Under the pieces are notes generated by a model that did not search any database, was not told where the DNA came from, and worked only from the letters and a program-made list of their open reading frames with translations. Made by a program: the position numbers and the translations under genes. From a virus, in IMG/VR virus record IMGVR_UViG_3300005748_000310, positions 1 through 24,461 of that record: a stretch of 24,461 nucleotides of DNA. One strand, written 5' to 3'. Positions 14,650 through 22,731 of this stretch are shown here, piece after piece; the first letter of the stretch is position 1; each line of letters starts with the position of its first letter.

Positions 14650-15534
14650 CTACCTCGCACTAGTGGTTCCAAGACGCTTATTAAAGCTCCTTATTTTTTT
14701 AGTAAATCCCATATCAACAACGATATCTAAAAATGAACCACATAACCGATCTACTGTCATGTCTCTATTATCAATTACCGCATCAAAACCTTCATAATTA
14801 TCCATATCAACTTCTGAACTGTGATTGTTAGTGTAAACATCTCTTTTTAAACCAATCACAACACCTCCAGCTTTTTTAATAGCCTCAGCTTCGCTAACAA
14901 AGCGACAGTCTGATATAATAGCAATTGGAGAATTATCGTACTTGATTCTATTTAAACAGTTGTCAACCCAAACATCTTTGTTGATTTTCCTCATTATTTC
15001 GGTGCCGAAATACTGCATGAATTCGCGTGCTGTCATTGGGCCGGGTTCGTGAGTTGTTAATGTAGAATAGTCAGAAGGCCAAGTGAGCGGTTGTTTATTA
15101 GCGTCTTGAACGTCTCCATAAATATCTGTTCCAGAGTCGGTAACGACTCCCGGCATATTCTCCCACATAATATCTGTTAAGCTATTTTTATTACTATCTA
15201 AACCATAAACTTGCTCATATGACAATCCAAATAAGTTGATGCATATTTCTTTAAGAGAGTCGGCAAAGTTATAACCTTTGATCAAAGGCCATATAAACCT
15301 TTGGGCATAATTAATAAAATCTTCTGACTGTTGCCACAAATCGAAAACTGCCGTTCCCTCTTCGTCTTTACCCTTGTCGTCAAACTGAACGTAATTAACA
15401 ACAAGGTTTCCAAATTCATTTATAGAAAAGTCCTGTATCACATCGTGCAACTTCATTTCATGCCCGTGCATAAAGTTTGACAAAGTACTTTTACCGCTCT
15501 GTTTTTTACCGGCAATAGCAATTATTTGAGTCAT
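14650..15534 (-). CDS. Deoxynucleoside monophosphate kinase-like P-loop protein
   Basis: The 294-residue product begins with a beta strand and Walker A loop (IIAIAGKKQSGKST, residues 4-17). The C-terminal part has IAIISDCRFVSEAEAIKKAGG, the second core strand with a DxR motif followed by the helix that in phage dNMP kinases contributes to binding, then VIGLKRD. These fit the family of T4 gp1-like and other phage nucleotide kinases that turn dNMPs into dNDPs. It is longer than the 180-240 residues usual for that family, because of an insertion of about 80 residues between the P-loop and the second motif. It supplies precursors for the replisome encoded beside it. AAGGA precedes the ATG. The specific substrate is not visible. 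Confidence 0.75.
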   Translation of the reverse strand: MTQIIAIAGKKQSGKSTLSNFMHGHEMKLHDVIQDFSINEFGNLVVNYVQFDDKGKDEEGTAVFDLWQQSEDFINYAQRFIWPLIKGYNFADSLKEICINLFGLSYEQVYGLDSNKNSLTDIMWENMPGVVTDSGTDIYGDVQDANKQPLTWPSDYSTLTTHEPGPMTAREFMQYFGTEIMRKINKDVWVDNCLNRIKYDNSPIAIISDCRFVSEAEAIKKAGGVVIGLKRDVYTNNHSSEVDMDNYEGFDAVIDNRDMTVDRLCGSFLDIVVDMGFTKKIRSFNKRLGTTSAR

Positions 15535-15558
15535 GCTTCTGTCCTTTTTAATAGTGTG

Positions 15559-16548
15559 TTAGAATAAACCTTTGATTTGAGGTTTTATAATTTTGTTGAT
15601 TTCTTCTGTTGTCATATCACCAACGTCGCATGTCGGAGTAACAACATCATAAACATTAAAAGATAGCTTTAGTTTATCTCTTGCTTTTGATCTGCAAACA
15701 CCACCAGCGTCATCATTGTCTGTCATGATAACTATGTTTAAAGCCCCACTTTTCTGAAGCAGGAAAACTTGAGAGTCAGAAATGTTAGAACCAAATATGC
15801 CAACAGCATTTTTTATTCCAGCCTCGTAAAGTCTAATAACATCTCCCTGCCCCTCTACTAGTATTATAGTACTGGTGCGGCTAATATCGCTCAACACTTT
15901 TCCATAATTGTACAAATAACTGGCTTTATTAAACCCCTTTTTGTTAATCCATTTTTTTACGTCGTTAGAGATTGTCCTACCGACGCAACCGATCATAAAC
16001 TCATCAGACTCATCATAAACTGGAAAAACAGCTCTATTGTACATTTCTGACCTAAAGTCCTTACAAACTCCAACATCAAAATGATCTAGAGCCTCAGGAG
16101 AATAACCTCGGTCAAGATAGTATTGGCATGGGAATACAAGCCTGCTCCTGACCTGCGATCTATCATATTTACCCTTAGTTTTTGTTTTTGAGTTTGCTGC
16201 CAATATGGAGGACAAAGTATCTCGTTTGTTAGAAAATTTAGAAAAGTCTCCGTCAACATCCTTTACAAAATCTTCACAAAAAGACAAGACTTTAGTGAAT
16301 GGCACTTGATCGCCATTCTTGAGGGACATTAGCTTACCGATAAGAGCTATAATATCATTGCCATCCTCATGACACCGCTTTGTATTACAAAACCAAGTTC
16401 CGTAAAAGACATCGTCGTGATCGATATTGATATTGAAAGCTGTGTGGTTATCGCCCTGATGGACTGGGCAGGCAGATGTTATTTTAAGATCGCCGTGAAA
16501 GCAATCGTAAATTTCAAAAAAATTTAATAAGTCAGAAATTCGGGTCAT
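15559..16548 (-). CDS. DnaG-type primase (CHC2 zinc finger + TOPRIM)
   Basis: The ATG at 16548 gives 329 residues and overlaps the dnaB stop by 17 bases; the longer frame from 16611 would overlap it by 80 and adds no motif. The CHC2-type zinc finger is C27-P-V-H30 and C54-x4-C59 (WFCNTKRCH), which binds template. The TOPRIM core has IILVEGQGDVIRLYEAG with E232 and later MTDNDDAGG with D277 and D279, the metal-binding residues for RNA primer synthesis. It lacks the C-terminal helicase-binding domain of bacterial DnaG, so it is a short phage-type primase. It follows dnaB directly, matching its role on the lagging strand. Confidence is high for function; moderate for the start. Confidence 0.85.
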   Translation of the reverse strand: MTRISDLLNFFEIYDCFHGDLKITSACPVHQGDNHTAFNINIDHDDVFYGTWFCNTKRCHEDGNDIIALIGKLMSLKNGDQVPFTKVLSFCEDFVKDVDGDFSKFSNKRDTLSSILAANSKTKTKGKYDRSQVRSRLVFPCQYYLDRGYSPEALDHFDVGVCKDFRSEMYNRAVFPVYDESDEFMIGCVGRTISNDVKKWINKKGFNKASYLYNYGKVLSDISRTSTIILVEGQGDVIRLYEAGIKNAVGIFGSNISDSQVFLLQKSGALNIVIMTDNDDAGGVCRSKARDKLKLSFNVYDVVTPTCDVGDMTTEEINKIIKPQIKGLF

Positions 16549-19036
16549 CAGCTTCATCTTCAGCTGAAGCATCTTCTGCGTCTGGTATTCCTTTGTATTC
16601 GTCTTTAGCATTTTTATTTATCTCCCGTATTGTTCCTAATTCTGTGACTCTAGCAAATTCTCCATCCATTTTTAAACATATGTATCCCTCATCTTCCATT
16701 CCGGGACCGTGACGAGATACGATTGGTATTAATTTTTTGTCACCATTTAGAATGCCGTCAGCAGCCTTCTCGTCCTCAGTCTTGTTTTTGAAAATTGAGA
16801 AACTCGTACAAAGCCACACAAGCCTATCTGAGCCACTTACAACATCGGTACTCTCCTTTGTCTCACCATCTCTATTTAGCTGCACAAAAGCCAAACAGGC
16901 GACGTCGTGTTCAACACAGAAGTTATGTAGCTGTGTTATCTGGAAACCAAGAACTTGAAACTCGGCTAGGTTGCTGCTAATACTAGCCGCGCTCATTAAC
17001 TTTAAGTAGTCATAGATTATTAAACAATCATTAAGTCTACCGTTCTCGTCATATCCAACATTTTTAAGAATCCACCTTCTAGCAATAGAAATCGTTTCTT
17101 CAAATGGTTTACCGGCGATGCTAATATACTCATATGGTATATCATTTATTTCTTGTACCGCTTGGTTAACTTTGTCAATTTTATCTGGATCGTCAGCAAA
17201 TGCCCCGGTAGCTATATCATTAATTTCTACACCGCTAATATTTGCTAAAATTCTATTCCAATGATCTTCCTTGCCCATCTCTGTATCCAACATTAAGACA
17301 GGAGTCTTCAATTCTTTAGAGACGTGCATAGCCACCTCATCAGCGAGTAATGACTTCCCAGTATTGTGCGTTACGACATAGTTGTCTGTCATAAACAAAC
17401 CATCATTTTCAGATAAAGTTAAACATCTGGCATTATCATTGCCTACTTTTTCTATGCTGGATATTACCCTTTTCGTTAAGCTATTTGTTCTTTTAGTAAA
17501 TGCATCCTTCTTTCTTTTAAGCCTGAACGGATTCACACCTTCTGGAAGCCTAATCTCACACCTGTATGACTGGAAACTCCTACCGTTACATTTTGTAGAA
17601 CATTTGTTAATTGAGCAAAGCCCACCAAGCGATTGTACGATCTCTTTTACGTCTTCACATAATTGTAAAGATACTGATCCAAATCTGGTTCTTGATTTAT
17701 TGGTTCTCCTATCAATAGTACAATCACCGTCAGTATCTAGCAAACCGGCTAAAACAGCCAATCTTACTTCTTGTGTGTTATATATGTATTTTTTTGGCAC
17801 AAATTTGCTGTAACAATTATGCCCAAAGATTCCAGACTCACGTAGTTGGTCTTGAAATGAGTTAATCCTATATGAATTGCATTTATTTCCTTCTACATGT
17901 CTATCAATCTTTATATCCAATCCTAAAGATTCTGCATACGAACTCATGTAGGTGTGAATTTCTTCGTCAGCTGTGTGATAAACGCAAGTGTTATTACCTA
18001 CAGACCCGTCACCTAAAAGAACTCCCAAAGCATATGGGTCTATAGGAACATCCTGCTGCTCAAACTCGACAGGGTCAGGAAGTGGGACAGACCATTTGGA
18101 TCGACCTTGATTACCATATGTGATATCATCAATCAATTCCTTTGTGGTTTTTAAATGCTCCTTATGACCTCCGTACATTAAGTTAACATGCCAAATATGG
18201 TCCTCGCAACAATCGACAAAATCACCATCTTTAAAAGATATTCGATATATGTCAACGCCCTTGTGTGGCCAAACCTCTGTTACGGTTGTCTCGCCCTTTG
18301 TCGGATGAAGCACTTTATCACCAACCATAACGTCTTCAATTTTTACTGGGCCGGTAGACTTATATACCAAAGATCCGTCACGAAGAGCTTTTGGCCTTGC
18401 GGCTATCAAGTCAACACACTTTCGCCTAAGACCACCACCGATAGCCTTGTCGTAAATTGAAAACCCGGTAGATAGTCCAATACTCTGAGCTTTATTGTTT
18501 TTCACATGCTCGATATATTCTTCCAGTGAATCACCCAGTTTAGTCGGGGTGTTATTGTCTTCACGAGTATATGACATGCAGATATCCTGAATGGGTTTTT
18601 CTGCTATGGATAAAATTTCTGTAATGCTTTCGTCTCCAGAAATATCATCCAACCCCCTATAAATATCTCTTAGCTCATTCTGGACATTTCTAGCAAATTG
18701 AAGTCTTCTTATTTTAGCCGCATGAAGCCTAACGTTTTCTATGTCGATAGGTGTATTTATTACCCCGTTGACATGTTGCATTACGTCTTGGCGTTCGATG
18801 TATTCGCTAAGTCCTAAACTCTTTGCTGATGAAAGTATTTCAGTGAAACCAATTTTTTCACTTTTCTTAACCGCGTCTTCTACGCACTTAAATAAAACCT
18901 TATTATGGTCTAGAGTAAAAGTGTCTTCATCAATCAACATCTCAACATCAATGAAACAGTCTATACCGTGGCTAAATATACCAGCCAGAACAGCTCTTTC
19001 AGAGGCAATATTTTTCAAAGCACTTTCTTTTGGCAT
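16532..19036 (-). CDS. dnaB: Replicative DNA helicase DnaB, interrupted by an in-frame class 3 intein
   Basis: The 834-residue precursor contains an N-terminal helical domain (1-150), a linker, and the RecA-like helicase core split by an intein. The extein before the intein ends GGGLRRKCVDLIAARPK (200-216) and resumes TGKSLLADEVAMHVS (559-573), so the intein breaks the Walker A loop. After splicing the helicase has 492 residues, near the usual DnaB size. LMLDTEMGKEDHW gives the next core motif (H1a-like), and CLIIYDYLKLM and CLAFVQLNRD mark the Walker B and sensor strands. The spliced protein unwinds the phage fork and recruits primase, encoded just downstream. GGAAGGGA precedes the ATG. Unspliced precursor should be inactive because the P-loop is broken. 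Confidence 0.92.
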   Translation of the reverse strand: MPKESALKNIASERAVLAGIFSHGIDCFIDVEMLIDEDTFTLDHNKVLFKCVEDAVKKSEKIGFTEILSSAKSLGLSEYIERQDVMQHVNGVINTPIDIENVRLHAAKIRRLQFARNVQNELRDIYRGLDDISGDESITEILSIAEKPIQDICMSYTREDNNTPTKLGDSLEEYIEHVKNNKAQSIGLSTGFSIYDKAIGGGLRRKCVDLIAARPKALRDGSLVYKSTGPVKIEDVMVGDKVLHPTKGETTVTEVWPHKGVDIYRISFKDGDFVDCCEDHIWHVNLMYGGHKEHLKTTKELIDDITYGNQGRSKWSVPLPDPVEFEQQDVPIDPYALGVLLGDGSVGNNTCVYHTADEEIHTYMSSYAESLGLDIKIDRHVEGNKCNSYRINSFQDQLRESGIFGHNCYSKFVPKKYIYNTQEVRLAVLAGLLDTDGDCTIDRRTNKSRTRFGSVSLQLCEDVKEIVQSLGGLCSINKCSTKCNGRSFQSYRCEIRLPEGVNPFRLKRKKDAFTKRTNSLTKRVISSIEKVGNDNARCLTLSENDGLFMTDNYVVTHNTGKSLLADEVAMHVSKELKTPVLMLDTEMGKEDHWNRILANISGVEINDIATGAFADDPDKIDKVNQAVQEINDIPYEYISIAGKPFEETISIARRWILKNVGYDENGRLNDCLIIYDYLKLMSAASISSNLAEFQVLGFQITQLHNFCVEHDVACLAFVQLNRDGETKESTDVVSGSDRLVWLCTSFSIFKNKTEDEKAADGILNGDKKLIPIVSRHGPGMEDEGYICLKMDGEFARVTELGTIREINKNAKDEYKGIPDAEDASAEDEADDPNF
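17363..18388 (-). mobile_element. Class 3 intein (WCT signature) with LAGLIDADG homing endonuclease, in DnaB P-loop
   Basis: The intein spans residues 217-558 (342 residues) of the helicase precursor. It begins with Ala217, not Cys or Ser, so the standard first splicing step cannot use residue 1. Block B has EDHIWHV with W282, block F has ARCLTL with C538, and block G ends VVTHN with T556, H557 and N558, followed by extein Thr559. W, C and T at these sites are the class 3 signature, where the block F cysteine starts splicing. Two LAGLIDADG helices, YALGVLLGDGSVG (335-347) and LAVLAGLLDTDGDC (426-439), mark an endonuclease that could cut intein-free dnaB alleles and copy the intein in. Both acidic residues (D343 and D436 or its neighbours) are kept, so the nuclease may be active. 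Confidence 0.9.
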
Positions 19037-19474
19037 TTATGATCCCTTCCCGTAACGCTTGCTTACACACCTGTCACACACAAAAATATCTTTTTTAAAA
19101 ATTGGATTTATTGAAACTTGTTTATGGCAAGATGTACATTCAATATCTATTGTAGAGTAAGCTCTTCTATTTCTTTTTGTTGGCTTGATATCGTCTTTAA
19201 TTTTGTCATAACCTTCCGGCTTCTCAATTTCTATATCTCCCATATCTTCGAACTTATTACCACTCCAAACTGGCTTTTTTGACTCAACTGGTTTAACTTG
19301 GAATTCATTCTCAAAGCTCTGGATTTTTGGTGGTGTTTTTTCTTGGGTTACTTCTTCTTTTTTTGCTTTTGGTTCATCCACACACTCAACTCCCAAACCA
19401 CTAGCGACATCCCTAGCAGCCTGAATCAAATCCCTTGCTGAATCTAACATTTCTTGAATTAGTTCTTTACTCAT
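19037..19474 (-). CDS. Hypothetical protein with C-terminal zinc ribbon
   Basis: The 145-residue product has a helical N-terminus (SKELIQEMLDSARDLIQAARDVA), a long Lys/Glu/Pro-rich, probably disordered middle (35-105), and a C-terminal zinc ribbon: C113-x2-C116 (ECTSCHKQ) and C133-x2-C136 (VCDRCVSK). No family name can be given. AGGAGC precedes its ATG, which overlaps the upstream stop by four bases, and its stop lies directly before the dnaB start. A disordered linker joining a helix to a zinc ribbon suggests a scaffold or adaptor near the helicase; this is speculation. Confidence 0.7.
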   Translation of the reverse strand: MSKELIQEMLDSARDLIQAARDVASGLGVECVDEPKAKKEEVTQEKTPPKIQSFENEFQVKPVESKKPVWSGNKFEDMGDIEIEKPEGYDKIKDDIKPTKRNRRAYSTIDIECTSCHKQVSINPIFKKDIFVCDRCVSKRYGKGS

Positions 19475-19971
19475 GAAAAGCTCCTCTTTTTTCCTAAACT
19501 TTGTAATAAATCAACTCTTGTTTTGACGTCTTTGCACTGCTCTACAACTATGTTGTAAACTGAATCTAGTCTAATTCTACACTTTTCTAAATCTTGGGCA
19601 TATGGGGTATTACGGATTATTGATTGCTTAATAATTTCTTTTGGGGTGTAAGACCCTCCACTACTCACAGAGTATGCGTCCCACTTTTGACTAAACAAAT
19701 AATCCATTGCGGCATTACACCAAGACAAATGGGATTTTAATTTATCAGCCTCTTTTTGTAGTGAGGATGCATAGTTCATTAAGCATATTGCGTTTGCATA
19801 ACACTCTTCCGATGTAAGATCTAATAAAGCATTGTAACCCATCTTCATTATTAGGGCGTCTGTCGCGTCGTATTCTAAATTTGGAATATTATTCTCAACG
19901 CAATATTCGTCAACCCAAAGAATAAAAACATCTAAACCTTTTATCTTTTCTGCATAATCATACTTTTCCAT
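19471..19971 (-). CDS. Helical protein, candidate UvsY-like recombination mediator
   Basis: The 166-residue product is predicted mostly helical. Its middle (CYANAICLMNYASSLQKEADKLKSHL, residues about 57-80) and the following W-N-A-x-M-Y and IIKQSIIRN segments, then a helix with CRIRLDSVYNIVVEQCKDVKTRVDLLQSL, recall the arrangement of T4 UvsY, which loads UvsX on SSB-coated ssDNA: a helix with Ala/Leu and basic residues, a tyrosine-rich turn, then two helices. I compare from memory of the pattern, not an alignment, so the call is tentative. It lies two genes after the RecA-like recombinase, a natural place for a mediator. Length is close to UvsY (137 residues). It overlaps the upstream gene by 31 bases. 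Confidence 0.6.
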   Translation of the reverse strand: MEKYDYAEKIKGLDVFILWVDEYCVENNIPNLEYDATDALIMKMGYNALLDLTSEECYANAICLMNYASSLQKEADKLKSHLSWCNAAMDYLFSQKWDAYSVSSGGSYTPKEIIKQSIIRNTPYAQDLEKCRIRLDSVYNIVVEQCKDVKTRVDLLQSLGKKRSFS

Positions 19972-20363
19972 TTATCTCTTTCGTTGTATGGTAGGATAAG
20001 AATATCTATATCGTTTAATTCACACCATTCAATTTTGTCGCGGTCTCTATTTTTGGACTTAAAAAAGTTGTACTTGTTCTTATGAAAGAAGTGACTATAG
20101 GTATAGTGTTGTTCTCCATGAACCTCAACAATCAAAGCTACTTCAGGTATATAAAAGTCAGCATAAAGAAGAGAGTTGCGACTTACTTTTTTAGATCCGG
20201 GAAGAGTTACCTCCTCGTAGATTGAATAGTTATTAAAATAGCTAGATATTAAAAGTCTTGCCTCTTTATGATAAGAGGACTTGTTAGACCTTGACCTTCT
20301 TGATTTATTTTTAGAGTAGTTGAACTTATGATCTTTACCGTCAAAACCAGTTACGTAGATCAT
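19941..20363 (-). CDS. Vsr/EDxHD-like PD-(D/E)XK endonuclease directly after recA
   Basis: The 140-residue product has a basic leader (KNKSRRSRSNKSS) and a compact nuclease core: E34 in a helix, LLYADFYIPEVALIVEVHGEQHY (D69, E80, H82 and H86), a basic-aromatic stretch, NRDRDK, and ILILPYNE near the end. This order matches the Vsr-like fold also found in EDxHD homing endonucleases and resembles the nuclease at 2668-3474 (EVDLFLPE...IEIDGPGHF), although the two differ in length and in flanking domains. The ATG overlaps the recA stop as ATGA. An EDxHD enzyme with a recA-linked intron is known elsewhere (I-Bth0305I); here recA is intact, so this one is free-standing. A repair or mismatch role is an alternative. 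It lacks an obvious ribosome binding site. Confidence 0.75.
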   Translation of the reverse strand: MIYVTGFDGKDHKFNYSKNKSRRSRSNKSSYHKEARLLISSYFNNYSIYEEVTLPGSKKVSRNSLLYADFYIPEVALIVEVHGEQHYTYSHFFHKNKYNFFKSKNRDRDKIEWCELNDIDILILPYNERDKWKSMIMQKR

Positions 20364-21391
20364 TCTAAAACACTCTGAACCTTATCTAAAACTAATTTAA
20401 AAACGTCCGGTCGGGATTCAAGAAATTTGTAAAGATTTTCTTGTCCGTGAAACTTTGGAGCTTCCTCAAATTCATCAGTGCCAGCTAGGAAGTCTAGAGA
20501 ATACCAAGCTCCGGATTTTTCAACAATAGAAAATGACTCAGCTAATTCTATGATTTCCTTGTTCTTGTCTATTCCTTTTCCAAATTTAATATGACTAACG
20601 CACTCTGTACCAGAAGCTCCCATGCTGGAGCAGCTAACCTTCCAGTGAACTAACTGCCCTATTTTTTTACTACTCTCTTCCCAGCTTTCAATCTTTGCGA
20701 TATCCATTCTAGTGTCAGCCTGATATTGTACCATGACTCCGCAGTCTGGTATCTTTTGCTTTCCCCAGCCACTGGTATTGGTAATGTAATGAGTGATAAT
20801 CAATACAATGATTCTATTCTTTACAACCGTTTGAGAGTTCTTTTTAATCCAGTGAGATAGAAGCTTGGGTAAACTAGCACGAATTGATCCAGATGGGTCT
20901 TCATCGAGTTCAGCCCTCGGAACTAAAGAAGAGCAAGAGTCAATGACACATACAGCGCCTTTATTTTTTGGCATCTTAATCATGGACTCACATATCTTTA
21001 AGAAGTCTTCTGCTGATAGCTGTTCGCCATCATCTGGCCCATGCACGATCTGTATTTTTTCTAAATCTAAACCTTCAATCCCAATCAAGTTGTAAGTCTT
21101 GAGCCTACTTTCTGCATCAATGTATATTACTGGCCGACCTTCGTCTTGGGCATTTTTACAAACCTGTAGACAACTTGTACTTTTGCCAGTTTTAGGATCT
21201 CCACTAATAATTGTCCAGCTACCCTCTAAAAGCCCCCCATTCAACGCCAAATCAATCGCGGGGCTAACAGTTAACGCCTTCAGGTTTTGTTTTGAAGCTA
21301 TTAGCTCTGTGCCATCAGATATAACCTTTCCAAACTCTTTCTGAATAGCTTTTTCATCGCTAAAATTTATTAATTTCTTTTTCTTGCTCAT
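20360..21391 (-). CDS. RecA/UvsX-like recombinase
   Basis: The 343-residue product has a RecA core. Walker A is GDPKTGKS (64-71), the catalytic Glu is E94 in IDAESRL, Walker B is VCVIDSC with D151, and IIVLIITHYI is the next core strand. Loop regions and the long VQYQADTRMD segment fit the L1/L2 and polymer face region, although the L2 motif is not obvious. It forms filaments on ssDNA and drives strand invasion in phage recombination and repair. Length is near UvsX (391) and bacterial RecA (about 350). AGAGGA precedes the ATG. It is bordered by a Vsr-like nuclease downstream and a basic small gene upstream. Whether it is nearer to UvsX or bacterial RecA would need a tree. Confidence 0.9.
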   Translation of the reverse strand: MSKKKKLINFSDEKAIQKEFGKVISDGTELIASKQNLKALTVSPAIDLALNGGLLEGSWTIISGDPKTGKSTSCLQVCKNAQDEGRPVIYIDAESRLKTYNLIGIEGLDLEKIQIVHGPDDGEQLSAEDFLKICESMIKMPKNKGAVCVIDSCSSLVPRAELDEDPSGSIRASLPKLLSHWIKKNSQTVVKNRIIVLIITHYITNTSGWGKQKIPDCGVMVQYQADTRMDIAKIESWEESSKKIGQLVHWKVSCSSMGASGTECVSHIKFGKGIDKNKEIIELAESFSIVEKSGAWYSLDFLAGTDEFEEAPKFHGQENLYKFLESRPDVFKLVLDKVQSVLE

Positions 21392-21825
21392 TATAATCCT
21401 CTCAATTTATTTTTACCAAACCCAAACGCTTTCATGGGTTTACTATCTTCAACTTTTTCGCTTTTGTCAAAACTTGTTTCGCTACGTTGTTTTTCAAACC
21501 TATCAATTATTTTTGCTAATTTAGGATCTTGTAGTTTATGTATAAACTTTGCCTCTTTAGACTTTACGGCTTTAATGATTGATTCAGCGTTATATTTCTT
21601 TAAAAGTCTGCCAGCCTGAATGACCTGCCCCTTATACGGCCCTGTGTACTTGGGGCTTGTCCAAAAACTTTCTGGACACCTTCCAGAATTAAAAGCTTCA
21701 TTCCGCTTGTTGAACACCAACTCCGTTATGTAATTAGCTGGTGTAACATAACCCTCTTTAAACATTGACTTGTAAGGTCGTTTATCGGTTGCGGAATTTG
21801 TGGATGTGGTTTTGTTTTGCTTCAC
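21391..21825 (-). CDS. Hypothetical basic protein upstream of the recombinase
   Basis: The 144-residue product is unrecognised. The start is GTG 21825, chosen because GGAG lies five bases upstream; the in-frame TTG at 21870 would overlap the neighbour by 89 bases. The N-terminal part is Thr/Ser/Lys-rich. The middle (YVTPANYITELVFNKRNEAF, FWTSPKYTGPYKGQVIQAGRLLKKY) has conserved-looking aromatic and basic residues, and the end is basic (KAFGFGKNKLRGL). It stops at the A of the recA ATG. It may be a DNA-associated protein, but this rests on charge and neighbours only. Confidence 0.6.
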   Translation of the reverse strand: MKQNKTTSTNSATDKRPYKSMFKEGYVTPANYITELVFNKRNEAFNSGRCPESFWTSPKYTGPYKGQVIQAGRLLKKYNAESIIKAVKSKEAKFIHKLQDPKLAKIIDRFEKQRSETSFDKSEKVEDSKPMKAFGFGKNKLRGL

Positions 21826-22210
21826 TGGCTCTCCTCGCCTTTTCTTGACTTTGTTTTTTTGTATCTCCAAGTTCGGAAGCTGTTTGAGTCATAACAACTG
21901 CTCCATACTTTTCGTTACGGCCAAAAAGCTTTGATGCTTTAATTGTGGTCGCCTCTTCTTTCATTTCTGCATCTATTTGTTTGTAATGGGCCTCCACTAA
22001 AGAAATTGGTTGAATATTGGCAGACATGACCTCATCTAAAGACTTACCGTTTTTACAGTTTTGTTCAACCCAGAATTTCTCAAGGTCAGTAAGTGAGGAT
22101 TTTTCCTCAGGAGTAGCATCTTGTTGCGACTCCATCTCCACCTCCACCTTTGGAGTTACTGATTTTTTTACTGCGTTACTTTTTTGAGTTGTTGATTTTT
22201 TCTTAGGCAT
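21782..22210 (-). CDS. Hypothetical protein with acidic middle and basic tail
   Basis: The 142-residue product has a Lys-rich leader (PKKKSTTQKSN), an acidic linker (KVEVEMESQQD), a central helical region (LTDLEKFWVEQNCKNGKSL, then ISLVEAHYKQI) and a C-terminal part (LFGRNEKYGAVVMTQTASE) ending in a basic tail (QNHIHKFRNR). No family is recognised. GGAGAG lies before the ATG and the gene overlaps both neighbours. The central helix and basic tail could bind nucleic acid or a polymerase, but the sequence does not show this. Confidence 0.65.
   Translation of the reverse strand: MPKKKSTTQKSNAVKKSVTPKVEVEMESQQDATPEEKSSLTDLEKFWVEQNCKNGKSLDEVMSANIQPISLVEAHYKQIDAEMKEEATTIKASKLFGRNEKYGAVVMTQTASELGDTKKQSQEKARRASEAKQNHIHKFRNR
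21831..21834 (-). promoter_or_regulatory. Ribosome binding site deciding the GTG start at 21825
   Basis: GGAG on the minus strand lies five bases before GTG 21825, which makes this the better start than the upstream TTG. Confidence 0.6.
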
Positions 22211-22526
22211 CTAGGTCTCTCCTACATAGTGTAAAGTATCTTGAATTTTTTTCTTGTAAATAACGAAGGTATAGTTTGGCCGCTTTAGCCCCAACCTTCT
22301 TTGGTTTTAAATCGTCGTAGTTCCTAAAGAATGTGTTTTCTCCTAGTGGGTTAACAAGTTCAGATTTATTAAACATTAAAAAGTATTTAGTTCCATGGTT
22401 TGTAATTACCTCCTTCATAAAAAACATACCGTCTTTATCGTCAACAACCTTTCCATCCTTATCGTACAGGATGGTTTGGCTTTCGACCTCTACTTTGTCT
22501 TCTTCTACGTAAAAGTTTTCACTCAT
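22203..22526 (-). CDS. Small hypothetical protein
   Basis: The 107-residue product has an acidic N-terminal half with repeated Asp/Lys (DKDGKVVDDKDG) and a C-terminal half with beta-prone and aromatic residues (KYFLMFNKSELV, TFFRNYDD) and a basic end (AAKLYLRYLQEKNSRYF). No motif is recognised. It has AAGGA before the ATG and overlaps both neighbours by eight bases, which supports it as a real gene in the operon. Confidence 0.65.
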   Translation of the reverse strand: MSENFYVEEDKVEVESQTILYDKDGKVVDDKDGMFFMKEVITNHGTKYFLMFNKSELVNPLGENTFFRNYDDLKPKKVGAKAAKLYLRYLQEKNSRYFTLCRRDLDA

Positions 22527-22731
22527 CTAATATGTCCTTGATCCTTTTCATTTTATCGGCTAGTACGGACACAGACTCTATAAAAGATCCCGTGTTCTTC
22601 TTAAATTCTATCATGTTTGGTATACCAACTTCGTCAGCATGCTCTTTCGATAACGGTTCAAGAAAATACATTCCATCAGGACGTTGCTCTGATGTGTGTG
22701 TGGTTACTATTATAACAGCCTTATTACCCAT
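22519..22731 (-). CDS. Small hypothetical protein between FmdB-like and unknown gene
   Basis: The ATG at 22731 gives 70 residues; a TTG two codons earlier is less likely. It has a strand-rich start (NKAVIIVTTHT) and a C-terminal helix with Lys and Asp (ESVSVLADKMKRIKDILDE). No family is recognised. It overlaps the upstream FmdB-like gene by eight bases and the downstream gene by eight bases. No clear ribosome binding site is seen, so translation probably depends on coupling. Confidence 0.55.
   Translation of the reverse strand: MGNKAVIIVTTHTSEQRPDGMYFLEPLSKEHADEVGIPNMIEFKKNTGSFIESVSVLADKMKRIKDILDE

Noticed and set aside
16549-16611. Earlier start of the primase at 16611
   Set aside because: It would overlap dnaB by 80 bases and adds only a Lys/Gln-rich stretch without motif value.
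17382-17813. Plus-strand open frame of 143 codons opposite the intein
   Set aside because: It mirrors the intein coding region with LAGLIDADG motifs on the other strand and has no recognisable domain.
19941-20363. Group I intron in recA carrying the Vsr-like endonuclease
   Set aside because: The recA frame is complete with all motifs and the nuclease follows its stop; no interruption is present.
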